Position numbers and translations under genes: made by a program
DNA from: Mycobacterium sp. E2733
GTDB taxonomy: Bacteria > Actinomycetota > Actinomycetes > Mycobacteriales > Mycobacteriaceae
Direction of reading: 5' to 3'
Assembly: GCF_001667585.1 (NCBI RefSeq)
Contig: NZ_LZJZ01000093.1
Coordinates: 62,001-126,000 of the forward strand
Length of the DNA stretch: 64,000 nucleotides
Notes under the pieces: generated by a model
What the model was told of the DNA's origin: nothing
Database searches by the model: none
The model's input: the letters and a program-made list of their open reading frames with translations, nothing else
Shown: positions 32,482 to 39,890 of the stretch, one piece after another
How the letters are laid out: the number at the start of each line of letters is the position of its first letter
Position numbering within the stretch: the stretch's first letter is position 1

Positions 32482-33453
32482 ATGCGCGCCGTGCTGATCG
32501 TGAACCCCACAGCCACCACCACCACCCCGGCCGGTCGCGACCTGCTGGCGAACGCGCTCAAGAGCCGCCTGCAGCTCACCGTCGAGCACACCAACCACCG
32601 CGGTCACGGCGCCGAACTCGCGGAGAAGGCGGTCGCGGACGGCGTCGACCTGGTCGTGGTGCACGGCGGCGACGGCACGGTCAGCGGGGTGGTCAACGGC
32701 CTGCTCGGCCGCCCCGGCGCGGCTTCGGGGCCCACCGGCCCGGTGCCCGCGGTCGCGGTGGTTCCCGGCGGTTCGGCGAATGTGCTGGCGCGGTCGCTGG
32801 GGATCTCGCGCGACCCGGTGGCCGCCACCAACCAGCTCATCCAGCTCCTCGACGACTACCGCCACCACCACACCTGGCGCCGCATCGGCCTGATCGACTG
32901 CGGTGAGCGGTGGGCCGTGTTCAACACCGGCATGGGGGTCGACGCCGAGGTGGTGGCGGCGGTCGAGGCCGAACGCGGCAAGGGCGGCAAGGTCTCGGCG
33001 TGGCGCTACATTCGCGCGGCGGTGCCCGCCGTCTGGGGCTACACGCGCCGCGAACCGATGCTCACCCTCGAACTGCCCGGCCGCGAACCCATCACGGGGG
33101 TCAGCTTCGCGTTCGTGTCCAACTCCAGCCCGTGGACGTTCGCCAACGAACGGCCGGTATGGACCAACCCCGGCTGCACCTTCGAGTCGGGCCTGGGGGT
33201 GTTCGCGCCCAAGAGCATGAAAACGATCCCCACCCTGCGCATCGTGCGCCAGATGTTCGCCAACCGGCCCAAGTTCGACTTCGACCACCTCATCACCGAG
33301 GACGACGTGCCCTGCTTGCGCGTCACCTCGAACGGCGGCCCGGTGGCCTGCCAGTTCGACGGGGATTATCTCGGTGTGCGCGAAACGATGACTTTCCAGT
33401 CGGTGCCGGACGCGCTGGCCGTGGTCGCGCCGCCCCGTAAAAATATGCTCTGA
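32482..33453 (+). CDS. Diacylglycerol/sphingosine-kinase family lipid kinase (Rv3218-like)
   Basis: A 323-residue kinase of the DAGK_cat family. It starts MRAVLIVNPTATTTT; the nucleotide-binding motif VVHGGDGTVSGVVNGLL is at about 59-75, then VVPGGSANVLARSLG, and a C-terminal beta domain with CQFDGDYLG carrying the conserved acidic residue. It probably phosphorylates a lipid diol at the membrane surface. The exact substrate is unknown. Confidence 0.9.
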   Translation: MRAVLIVNPTATTTTPAGRDLLANALKSRLQLTVEHTNHRGHGAELAEKAVADGVDLVVVHGGDGTVSGVVNGLLGRPGAASGPTGPVPAVAVVPGGSANVLARSLGISRDPVAATNQLIQLLDDYRHHHTWRRIGLIDCGERWAVFNTGMGVDAEVVAAVEAERGKGGKVSAWRYIRAAVPAVWGYTRREPMLTLELPGREPITGVSFAFVSNSSPWTFANERPVWTNPGCTFESGLGVFAPKSMKTIPTLRIVRQMFANRPKFDFDHLITEDDVPCLRVTSNGGPVACQFDGDYLGVRETMTFQSVPDALAVVAPPRKNML

Positions 33454-33557
33454 GCTGCGGAGACGGAGAGACCGCCGGCCGCGCGGCGAAGCGTTTCCCC
33501 GAGAGCGGCCCGTCAGTGTAGTACAACGGAGTAATGGCCCGACTACAGAAGCATCAA

Positions 33558-33595
33558 AGTGAGATAGCCCACGAGCGAACTCAGGGCTATTGACA
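33558..33595 (+). promoter_or_regulatory. CRP-like site and -35 element upstream of whiB1
   Basis: AGTGAGATAGCCCACG (33558-33573) is a half-degenerate TGTGA-N6-TCACA site, identical in form to the cAMP receptor protein site described upstream of M. tuberculosis whiB1. A perfect -35 TTGACA follows at 33590-33595; the -10 is weak (around 33612-33618). The remaining gene-free sequence from 33454 to 33735 holds no other element I can support. Confidence 0.65.
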
Positions 33596-33735
33596 TCTGT
33601 TGGGCCTGTGAAACGATCAAAAGGTTGCATGCAGAAATTTAGATAGGGGTACGGACCCTTTTCTTGTGCACGCGTTAACAGCCGAAGAAAATTGGCCGTG
33701 CGCCTTGCTGCGCACTCAGTGAGGAGTAACAACGT

Positions 33736-33990
33736 ATGGATTGGCGCCACAAGGCGGTCTGTCGCGACGAGGACCCGGAGCTGTTCTTCCCGGTAGGGAA
33801 CAGCGGTCCGGCGCTCGCGCAGATCGCTGACGCGAAACTGGTCTGCAATCGGTGCCCGGTGACCACGGATTGCCTGTCCTGGGCCCTGAACACCGGCCAG
33901 GACTCGGGCGTCTGGGGCGGCATGAGTGAAGACGAGCGGCGCGCACTCAAGCGTCGCAATGCCCGGACGAAGGCCCGTAGCGGAGTCTGA
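33736..33990 (+). CDS. whiB1: WhiB1 iron-sulfur transcription regulator
   Basis: An 84-residue Wbl protein with C9, C37, C40 and C46 holding a [4Fe-4S] cluster that reacts with nitric oxide (AVCRDEDPELFFP, LVCNRCPVTTDC), the GVWGG turn and a basic tail (LKRRNARTKAR). It is essential in M. tuberculosis and binds the primary sigma factor. GAGGAG (33720-33725) lies ten bases upstream of the ATG. A long leader follows a CRP-like site. A perfect 17-bp terminator stem lies 13 bases after the stop. Confidence 0.97.
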   Translation: MDWRHKAVCRDEDPELFFPVGNSGPALAQIADAKLVCNRCPVTTDCLSWALNTGQDSGVWGGMSEDERRALKRRNARTKARSGV

Positions 33991-34003
33991 CTCAGTTAGA
34001 GCG

Positions 34004-34041
34004 AACAGTGCGGCCCCGACGAAAGTCGGGGCCGCACTGTT
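34004..34041. terminator. Strong bidirectional terminator between whiB1 and pdtaS
   Basis: A perfect 17-bp inverted repeat: AACAGTGCGGCCCCGAC (34004-34020), loop GAAA (34021-34024), and the complementary arm 34025-34041. It lies between the convergent stops of whiB1 (33990) and pdtaS (34060). There are only short T runs, as is common in mycobacteria. Confidence 0.85.
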
Positions 34042-34059
34042 GTGCCCGGGTGTGTACGC

Positions 34060-35559
34060 CTATATGACCAACCGTGCCCGCCGGCCGATCGGCACCCGCA
34101 AGACCACATCGGTCCCGCGAGCCGGGGCTCGGCGCATGCCGAGCGTGCCGTCGAGTTCCGCCGACACCAGCGTCCGCACGATCTGCAGGCCCAGACTGTC
34201 GGACGTCTCCAGGCTGAAGCCTTCCGGCAACCCGCGGCCGTCGTCGTGGACGACGACGTCGAGCCAGCGCGCCGAACGCTCGGCACGGATGGTCACCGAT
34301 CCCTCTTCGACCGCGGGGTCGAAGGCGTGCTCGATCGCGTTCTGAACCAGTTCGGTGATCACCATGATCAGGGCCGTCGCCCGGTCGGAGTCCAGCACGC
34401 CGAGGTCGCCGACCCGGTTGATCCGGATCGGCCGGTCCACCGACGCGACGTCGTTCATGATCGGCAGGATCCGGTCGATGACCTCGTCGAGGTTCACCTG
34501 TTCGTCGACGGACATCGACAGCGCGTCGTGCACCAGCGCGATCGACGAGACCCGGCGCACCGACTCGATCAGGGCTTCGCGCCCTTCGGCGTTGACAGTC
34601 CGGCGCGCCTGCAGGCGCAGCAGCGCCGCCACCGTCTGCAGGTTGTTCTTCACCCGGTGGTGGATTTCGCGGATCGTGGCGTCCTTGGAGATCAGGGCCC
34701 GGTCGCGACGCTTCACCTCCGTCACGTCCCGGATCAGCACGGCGGCACCGGCGCTCGCGCCGTCGACCACCAACGGGAGCGTTCGCAGCAACACCGTGGC
34801 GCCGCCGGCGTCGACCTCCATCCGCATGCTCCGCCCGCCGGCCAACAGGTCGAGCACGTGCTCGGCCAGCTCCTGCGCCTCGAACGGGTCGGAGACCAGC
34901 GGCCGCGTGACCTTGACCAGGTTGCGCCCCTCCAGCTCGGTCGTCAGGCCCATCCGGTGGTAGGCCGACACCGCGTTGGGGCTGGCATAGGCGACGACGC
35001 CGTTGACGTCCAACCGGATGAAGCCGTCGCCCGCGCGCGGGGTGGAGCGCGACATGACCACGTCGCCCACGTCGGGGAAGGTGCCCTCGGCGAGCATGTG
35101 GACGAGATCGCCGGCGCATTCCCGGTATGCCGTCTCCAGCTGGCCGGACGTGCGGTCGGCGGCGAGGGCGGTCTGATGGCGGGTGAGCACGGCCACCACC
35201 CGGCCGCCGTACCGCACCGGGGACGCCTCGACGTGCAGGCCGGGCAGCCACGAATCCTGTTGTCTCCCAACGCTATCCTGCTGGACGACGCCGGAGTCGA
35301 AGGTTTCGGCGACGAGCGCCAGCCGGTCGGCGGCCACGACACTGCCCACCGAGTCGGTGACGAGCACGGTAGGCGCGGTGTTCGGCCGGCACTGCGCCAC
35401 ACACACCAACATGCCGTCGTCGCGGCGAACCCACATCAGGTAATCGGCGAACGAAAGGTCCGCCAGCAACTGCCACTCCCCCACCACCGCATGCAGGTGG
35501 TCCACCGCATTGCCCGGCAGCACGGTGTGTTCGGCAAGCAGATCACCGAGAGTCGACAT
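34060..35559 (-). CDS. pdtaS: PdtaS sensor histidine kinase
   Basis: A 499-residue soluble histidine kinase of the HisKA_2 family (Rv3220c-like). An N-terminal GAF-like domain carries C53 and C57 (LVCVAQC), the pair reported to sense copper and nitric oxide in M. tuberculosis. A PAS domain follows (about 170-280), then the phosphoacceptor region REIHHRVKNNLQT (H300/H301) and an ATPase domain (TELVQNAIEHAF, VHDDGRGLPEGF). It phosphorylates the ANTAR antiterminator PdtaR, which is not in this window. The ATG at 35559 is chosen; a GTG sits directly before it. Confidence 0.95.
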   Translation of the reverse strand: MSTLGDLLAEHTVLPGNAVDHLHAVVGEWQLLADLSFADYLMWVRRDDGMLVCVAQCRPNTAPTVLVTDSVGSVVAADRLALVAETFDSGVVQQDSVGRQQDSWLPGLHVEASPVRYGGRVVAVLTRHQTALAADRTSGQLETAYRECAGDLVHMLAEGTFPDVGDVVMSRSTPRAGDGFIRLDVNGVVAYASPNAVSAYHRMGLTTELEGRNLVKVTRPLVSDPFEAQELAEHVLDLLAGGRSMRMEVDAGGATVLLRTLPLVVDGASAGAAVLIRDVTEVKRRDRALISKDATIREIHHRVKNNLQTVAALLRLQARRTVNAEGREALIESVRRVSSIALVHDALSMSVDEQVNLDEVIDRILPIMNDVASVDRPIRINRVGDLGVLDSDRATALIMVITELVQNAIEHAFDPAVEEGSVTIRAERSARWLDVVVHDDGRGLPEGFSLETSDSLGLQIVRTLVSAELDGTLGMRRAPARGTDVVLRVPIGRRARLVI

Positions 35560-35614
35560 CACTCACTCCCCGGGCCATTCCCCGGCAGCAGAACGGTCCA
35601 AACTTTTTCGGGGG

Positions 35615-35830
35615 CTAGCTGATCACGGCAATCAGGTCGCCCGCCTGGATGACATCGCCCACCGAGACGCTCACCTTGCTGACGGTGCCGTCGACCTCAG
35701 CCAGGACGGGAATCTCCATCTTCATCGACTCCAGCAGCACCACGATGTCGCCTTTGCCGATCTGGTCACCCTCGTTCACTACGACTTCGAGCACGCTGGC
35801 CACGATCTCGGCGCGCACATCCTCGGCCAT
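35615..35830 (-). CDS. Biotinyl/lipoyl carrier protein, TB7.3-like
   Basis: A 71-residue biotinyl-domain protein (MAEDVRAEIVASVLEV). The biotin attachment site is the lysine in LLESMKMEIPV. It is a stand-alone biotin carrier of the biotin-dependent carboxylase type; no carboxylase subunit is nearby. The ATG at 35830 gives the same length as the M. tuberculosis protein; a longer frame to 35878 exists but looks spurious. It is 55 bases upstream of the pdtaS start on the same strand, so they may share a transcript. Confidence 0.92.
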   Translation of the reverse strand: MAEDVRAEIVASVLEVVVNEGDQIGKGDIVVLLESMKMEIPVLAEVDGTVSKVSVSVGDVIQAGDLIAVIS

Positions 35831-36034
35831 CTTCACCCCACTCGTTTCGGCCATTGCGCAGGCTGGCTGGTCCATCAAGCTTCCGTCAGGCTCAGGTACA
35901 TCGAACCACAGGGGGAGTCGGGACCGCGGCGCACGGGGCGTTGTCGTCGCGTCGGTCTTTCATGAGAGACTGGGCGGCAGGCTGACGGGCGCCGGACGCC
36001 CGGATCAATGACCAAATCAATGGAGGTTCGACCC

Positions 36035-36109
36035 ATGGCCAAGCGTGGCCGGAAGAAGCGTGACCGCAAGCACAGCAAAGCCAACCACGGCAAGCGGCCC
36101 AACTCCTGA
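36035..36109 (+). CDS. bL37: Ribosomal protein bL37 (24 residues)
   Basis: A complete 24-residue ORF, MAKRGRKKRDRKHSKANHGK followed by RPNS, ending in TGA at 36107-36109. GGAGG lies eight bases before the ATG. This matches bL37, the very basic small protein found at the 50S subunit in mycobacterial cryo-EM structures, located in the same neighbourhood as rshA in mycobacteria. It is too short for most gene callers. The bases 35831-36034 upstream must hold its promoter; I see no clear -10/-35 pair. Confidence 0.88.
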   Translation: MAKRGRKKRDRKHSKANHGKRPNS

Positions 36110-36115
36110 GGACCG

Positions 36116-36496
36116 CTAGTGCGTCTCGCGGATGATGGTGGTCCGCCGGATCTCCAGCCGTAGCCGCTCGCGCAGACCCTCGGGGGCCTTCTCGCCTTTG
36201 CATTTGGTGGCGATCAGCGCCTTGATCCGCTCCTCGAGGCCGTAATGCTTGAAGCAGCCGGGGCACGCCTCCAGGTGCCGGCGCAGCTGGTCCCGGGACT
36301 CCGGGGTGCATTCACCGTCGAGCAGGAGCCAGACCTGGCGAATCACCTCGGCACAGCCGACGGCGCCGTGGTCGTCGTCGTTGGGGCACGTGTCGCCGGG
36401 GCTGGAGACGTCGCCCCATAAGCGCCGCTCTCCCCCGCTAGCGGGAGGTGCCCCCACAGCATCGCTGCGCTCTGCATCATCGCCGGCGCGACTCAT
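36116..36496 (-). CDS. rshA: RshA anti-sigma factor of SigH, with an unusual N-terminal extension
   Basis: A 126-residue zinc-binding anti-sigma factor. The ZAS motif HLEACPGC (H74, C78, C81) with C48 in VGCAEVI binds zinc; disulfide stress or PknB phosphorylation releases SigH. The M. tuberculosis protein has about 101 residues; the extra ~25 residues here (DDAERSDAVGAPPASGG and on) are encoded by an interspersed repeat at 36421-36485. The ATG at 36496 overlaps the sigH stop as ATGA, which supports this start. The core from GAVGCAEV to the end is normal. Confidence 0.9.
   Translation of the reverse strand: MSRAGDDAERSDAVGAPPASGGERRLWGDVSSPGDTCPNDDDHGAVGCAEVIRQVWLLLDGECTPESRDQLRRHLEACPGCFKHYGLEERIKALIATKCKGEKAPEGLRERLRLEIRRTTIIRETH
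36421..36485 (-). repeat. Interspersed palindromic repeat embedded in rshA
   Basis: On the minus strand the block reads GATGCAGAGCGCAGCGATGC, then TGTGGGGGCACCTCCCGCTA and GCGGGGGAGAGCGGCGC. Its core (36430-36447) is palindromic with one extra base. I recognise this as a short element that recurs in mycobacterial genomes. Here it is in frame with rshA and adds codons 5 to about 26. The exact borders are uncertain. Confidence 0.6.
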
Positions 36497-37140
36497 GACG
36501 ACACCTCCTCGTGCGCCTGGTGGCCGCGGTTGAAGCCCCGCTCCTTGGCCACGTCGGCCAGCAGCCCACGCAGTTGACGTCTGCCGCGGTGCAGCCGTGA
36601 CATTACCGTCCCGATGGGCGTGTCCATGATCTCGGCGATTTCCTTGTAGGGAAAGCCCTCGACATCGGCGTAGTAGACGGCCATCCGGAATTCTTCCGGC
36701 AGCGCCTGCAGCGCTTCCTTGATCTCGTTGTCCGGCAGGGCCTCGAGCGCCTCGACCTCGGCCGAGCGCAGCCCGGTGGATGAGTGCTCGGCGTTGGACG
36801 CCAGCTGCCAGTCGGTGATCTCCTCAGTCGGGTATTCGGCCGGTTGGCGCTGCCTCTTGCGGTAGCTGTTGATGTAGGTGTTGGTCAGGATCCGGTACAG
36901 CCAGGCTTTGAGGTTGGTGCCGGCCCGGAACGAGCGGAACCCCGCGTACGCCTTCACCATCGTCTCTTGCAGCAGGTCTTCGGCGTCGGCCGGATTGCGG
37001 GTCATGCGCAGCGCACCGCCGTAAAGCTGGTCCAGCAGCGGAATCGCGTCGCGCTCGAAGCGCGCCATCAGCTCGGCGTCCGTCTCCGGCGGGCCGGGAT
37101 CGGGAATCTCCTGTGCTGTTGCGCCGTCTGTGTCGGCCAT
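36493..37140 (-). CDS. sigH: ECF sigma factor SigH
   Basis: A 215-residue extracytoplasmic-function sigma factor. Region 2 is ARFERDAIPLLDQLYGGALR to LLQETMVKAYAGFRSF and NLKAWLYRILTNTYINSYRK; region 4 is ALQALPEEFRMAVYY, EIAEIMDTPIGTVMSRLHRG. It controls thioredoxin, mycoredoxin and proteasome-type genes in heat and disulfide stress. The ATG at 37140 matches the M. tuberculosis start (MADTDGATAQE). An in-frame GTG at 37269 with GGGAGGAG eight bases upstream would give a form 43 residues longer. Both starts lie downstream of a SigH-type promoter. The stop overlaps rshA as ATGA. Confidence 0.95.
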   Translation of the reverse strand: MADTDGATAQEIPDPGPPETDAELMARFERDAIPLLDQLYGGALRMTRNPADAEDLLQETMVKAYAGFRSFRAGTNLKAWLYRILTNTYINSYRKRQRQPAEYPTEEITDWQLASNAEHSSTGLRSAEVEALEALPDNEIKEALQALPEEFRMAVYYADVEGFPYKEIAEIMDTPIGTVMSRLHRGRRQLRGLLADVAKERGFNRGHQAHEEVSS

Positions 37141-37352
37141 GTCGATTACCCCGGTCCCTTCCGCTGCGGTGTCGCCGGACAGCACTGAAAGCGCCGCCGG
37201 ACTTGCAAGAAAGCAAGCCAACTGCTCGGCACCCGTTGGACTGTCCAACAGGCTCGTCGCCGCTGACACCAAACCGCTCCTCCCAATCTAGAGGTTGCCA
37301 CCGACAGTGTCTGCCCGGGTGCGCCCACGTAACTTCAGAGACCGGTTGAGTC

Positions 37353-37380
37353 AACAGCGGTGGGCGACGTGCTATTTCCC
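37353..37380 (-). promoter_or_regulatory. SigH-type autoregulatory promoter of sigH-rshA
   Basis: On the minus strand GGGAAA (revcomp of 37375-37380) is followed, 20 bases after GGAA, by GTT (37355-37353, in CTGTTG). This fits the SigH consensus GGAA-N19/20-GTT. The predicted start near 37346 gives a leader of about 75 bases to the upstream GTG or 206 bases to the ATG of sigH. It accounts for much of the 304-base gene-free stretch 37141-37444. Confidence 0.65.
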
Positions 37381-37444
37381 GGTCGAATCCGCGGCCGCCC
37401 GTCCCCCGGTCCGCCGCTTCCGGACAGGACGTTAATGTGACGCC

Positions 37445-38293
37445 ATGTCCCTGAACGGCAAGACCATGTTCATCTCCGGCGCCAGCCGCGGTATCGGCCT
37501 GGCGATCGCCAAACGCGCCGCCCAAGACGGCGCCAACATCGCCCTGATCGCCAAGACCGCCGAGCCGCACCCGAAGCTGCCGGGCACGGTCTACACCGCC
37601 GCCAAGGAGCTCGAGGAAGCGGGCGGCCAGGCCCTGCCGATCGTCGGGGACGTCCGCGATCCGGAGTCCGTCGAGTCGGCGGTGGCCAAGACCGTCGAGC
37701 AGTTCGGCGGCATCGACATCTGCGTCAACAACGCGTCGGCGATCAACCTGGGGTCCATCACCGAGGTGCCGATGAAGCGGTTCGACCTGATGAACGGCAT
37801 CCAGGTGCGTGGCACCTACGCCGTGTCGCAGGCCTGCATCCCGCACCTGAAGGCCGCCCAGAACCCGCACATTCTGACGCTGTCGCCGCCCGTGCTGCTC
37901 GGCAAGGAGTGGCTGAAGCCCACCGCGTACATGATGGCCAAGTTCGGCATGACGCTGTGCGCCCTGGGAATCGCCGAGGAGATGCGCGAGGCGGGCATCG
38001 CCTCCAACACGCTGTGGCCGCGCACGCTGGTGGCCACCGCCGCGGTGCAGAATCTGCTCGGCGGTGACGAGGCGATGGGCCGCGCCCGCAAGCCCGAGGT
38101 GTACTCCGACGCCGCATACGTCATCCTCAACAAGCCCGCCCGCGAGTACACCGGCAACACCTTGCTGTGCGAGGACGTGCTGCTGGAGTCCGGCGTCACC
38201 GACCTGTCGGTCTACAACTGCGTGCCGGGCGGGCAGCTCGGCGTCGACTTCTGGGTGGACGGCGTCAACCCGCCGGGGTACTCCGGGCCGTAG
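37445..38293 (+). CDS. Short-chain dehydrogenase/reductase (Rv3224-like)
   Basis: A 282-residue SDR. The NAD(P)-binding motif is SGASRGIGLAIA (11-22), NNAS follows in the fourth strand, and the catalytic tetrad is completed by S in LTLSPP and the Y-x3-K in AYMMAKFG. Its length and C-terminal extension (YNCVPGGQLGVDFWVDG) resemble HSDL2-type SDRs. The substrate is unknown. It is divergent from sigH, with the SigH-type promoter facing away from it, and is followed 13 bases later by the YbaK-like gene. Confidence 0.9.
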   Translation: MSLNGKTMFISGASRGIGLAIAKRAAQDGANIALIAKTAEPHPKLPGTVYTAAKELEEAGGQALPIVGDVRDPESVESAVAKTVEQFGGIDICVNNASAINLGSITEVPMKRFDLMNGIQVRGTYAVSQACIPHLKAAQNPHILTLSPPVLLGKEWLKPTAYMMAKFGMTLCALGIAEEMREAGIASNTLWPRTLVATAAVQNLLGGDEAMGRARKPEVYSDAAYVILNKPAREYTGNTLLCEDVLLESGVTDLSVYNCVPGGQLGVDFWVDGVNPPGYSGP

Positions 38294-38306
38294 CGAGCCG
38301 CAGTCA

Positions 38307-38792
38307 GTGGGCCGCGCCGCCACGCCCGCGCTGGCCGCGTTGGCGAAAGCCGGTGTGCCGCATGAGGTTGTCACCTTCGGACACGATCCGCGGGAACGCT
38401 CGTTCGGCGCCGAAGCGGTGCACGCGCTGACGGAGCGCGGCATCGCGCCCGAGCAGATCTACAAGACCCTGATCATCGCCGTGCCGGGCGGACTCGCGGT
38501 CGCGATACTGCCGGTGCCGGACCGGCTTTCGCTGAAGGCCGCCGCCGCGGCGCTGGGGGCGGCCAGGGCCGCCATGGCCGAGGCCGCGGACGCCGAGCGC
38601 GCCACCGGCTACGTCGTCGGCGCCGTGTCGCCCTTCGGGCAGCGCAAGAGTTTGCCGACCGTCGTGGACGCGGGCGCCCTCGCGTGGGCTCGGGTGTACT
38701 GCAGCGCCGGGCGCCGCGGCTGGGACGTCGGGGTTTCACCGCAGGATTTGATCCGGTTGACCGGCGCGGTCATCGCGGACATCCGCGCGTAG
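38307..38792 (+). CDS. ybaK: YbaK/EbsC-type Cys-tRNA(Pro) deacylase
   Basis: A 161-residue editing-domain protein. The conserved lysine lies in QIYKTLIIAV, followed by VAILPVPDRLSLKAAA, GYVVGAVSPFGQRKSLPTVV and the glycine-rich end. It hydrolyses mischarged Cys-tRNA(Pro). The GTG at 38307 is the only start after the SDR stop. In M. tuberculosis the corresponding sequence is annotated as two short pieces (Rv3224A and Rv3224B); here it is one intact frame. Probably co-transcribed with the SDR gene. Confidence 0.88.
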   Translation: MGRAATPALAALAKAGVPHEVVTFGHDPRERSFGAEAVHALTERGIAPEQIYKTLIIAVPGGLAVAILPVPDRLSLKAAAAALGAARAAMAEAADAERATGYVVGAVSPFGQRKSLPTVVDAGALAWARVYCSAGRRGWDVGVSPQDLIRLTGAVIADIRA

Positions 38793-38857
38793 CTGCGCGG
38801 GCGTACCGCTATGGCGAAAACCGGGCCGTTTGCTCTCCGCGGCGATACGCTCGCGCC

Positions 38858-39109
38858 ATGACGACGAAGCGATCCCGCGGCGCGACGATGGTTGCCGCCG
38901 GCGTGCTGGCTTTCTCCGGGCTGATGACGATCGGTGTCGGCACCGGCAACGCCGACACGATTCAGACCGAGGGCAACTACCCGACCCGGGCCGCTTGTCA
39001 GGACGCCGGGCCGGGCGTGAAGGCCAGCACTCCGGGAAACTGGAACAACTTCTGGTGCGTGCCGGATCGCAACGTCAACGGCAACTGGAAGCTGGTTCTC
39101 AGCAACTAG
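38858..39109 (+). CDS. Small secreted protein of unknown function
   Basis: An 83-residue protein with a clear signal peptide (MTTKRSRGATMVAAGVLAFS, cleavage probably after NADT or GNA near residue 30), leaving a mature part of about 53 residues with two cysteines (RAACQD, FWCVPD) that could form one disulfide. The mature part is rich in N, G and W. No known family. It may be transcribed on its own; a 65-base spacer follows the YbaK-like gene. It ends six bases from the stop of the convergent SRAP gene. Confidence 0.75.
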   Translation: MTTKRSRGATMVAAGVLAFSGLMTIGVGTGNADTIQTEGNYPTRAACQDAGPGVKASTPGNWNNFWCVPDRNVNGNWKLVLSN

Positions 39110-39115
39110 AGCGAC

Positions 39116-39880
39116 CTAGAGAAGGCGGGCCTGCTCGGGCTCCGGATCGGCCGGCTCTAGTAGCTGGGGCCCGTTGTTGCGGACGTTGTTGACCAGCGTC
39201 GACACCTCGCGCATGCGAATGCCGCGCACGTCGGGAGGGCGAACCAGCAGCTTCTCGTCGATCGGGGCGTCCGGGTCCAGCCAGCGGTCCCACTCCCGCT
39301 CCGGAACCACCAGCGGCATCCGGTCATGGATCTCGGCCAGTTCCCCGGGCGCGTCGGTGGTGATGATCGTGCAACTCAGCAGGGGCTGAGCGTCTTTGGC
39401 GGGCTTCCACACGGACCACAGTCCGGCCATGAACAGCGGCTCCCCGTCCTCGCGGTACATGAAGAACGGCGTCTTGCGGGACTTCTTGCCCGCGGCCGAG
39501 TCGGGATTGACGCGCCATTCGTAGTAGCCGTCCATCGGGATCAGGCACCGCTTCGACTTGGCGCTCGACCGGAACGCGGGCGAGGTGGTGACCTTGTCCG
39601 CGCGGGCGTTGATCAGCATGGGCCCCTTGGTCTCGGGCGCCCCGTCGGAAGCGGCCTTGGCCCACGGCGGAACCAGCCCCCAGCGCATGAGCCGCACCCG
39701 GCGGGTGGGCTGGTCGTCGGGGTCGGTGTGCCGGCTCACCACCGTAGCGATGGTCGAGGTGGGGGCCACGTTGTAGTTGGGCGCCCCGGCACTTTCGGAG
39801 GCGCCGGTGGCCTCGTCGATCGCCTTGATCTTCTGGGCCAGCAGCGCCGGATCGGTGGTCACCGCGAACCGTCCGCACAT
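39116..39880 (-). CDS. SRAP/HMCES-family abasic-site DNA-protein crosslink protein
   Basis: A 254-residue SRAP protein (Rv3226c-like). The catalytic Cys2 is exposed after removal of Met1 (MCGRFAVTTD); the other active-site residues are in NYNVAPT, NARADKV, the glutamate of DGYYEWR and the histidine of EIHDRMP. It forms a covalent link with abasic sites in single-stranded DNA and shields them. The ATG at 39880 is required for Cys2 to be N-terminal; the longer frame to 39928 is the upstream 25-bp repeats translated. It is divergent from aroA across that repeat array. Confidence 0.93.
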   Translation of the reverse strand: MCGRFAVTTDPALLAQKIKAIDEATGASESAGAPNYNVAPTSTIATVVSRHTDPDDQPTRRVRLMRWGLVPPWAKAASDGAPETKGPMLINARADKVTTSPAFRSSAKSKRCLIPMDGYYEWRVNPDSAAGKKSRKTPFFMYREDGEPLFMAGLWSVWKPAKDAQPLLSCTIITTDAPGELAEIHDRMPLVVPEREWDRWLDPDAPIDEKLLVRPPDVRGIRMREVSTLVNNVRNNGPQLLEPADPEPEQARLL

Positions 39881-39890
39881 ACCTTCAATA

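Noticed and set aside
32422..33750. Long minus-strand extension of the four-helix membrane protein
   Set aside because: The frame stays open but is antisense to the lipid kinase; the protein-like part starts near 32421.
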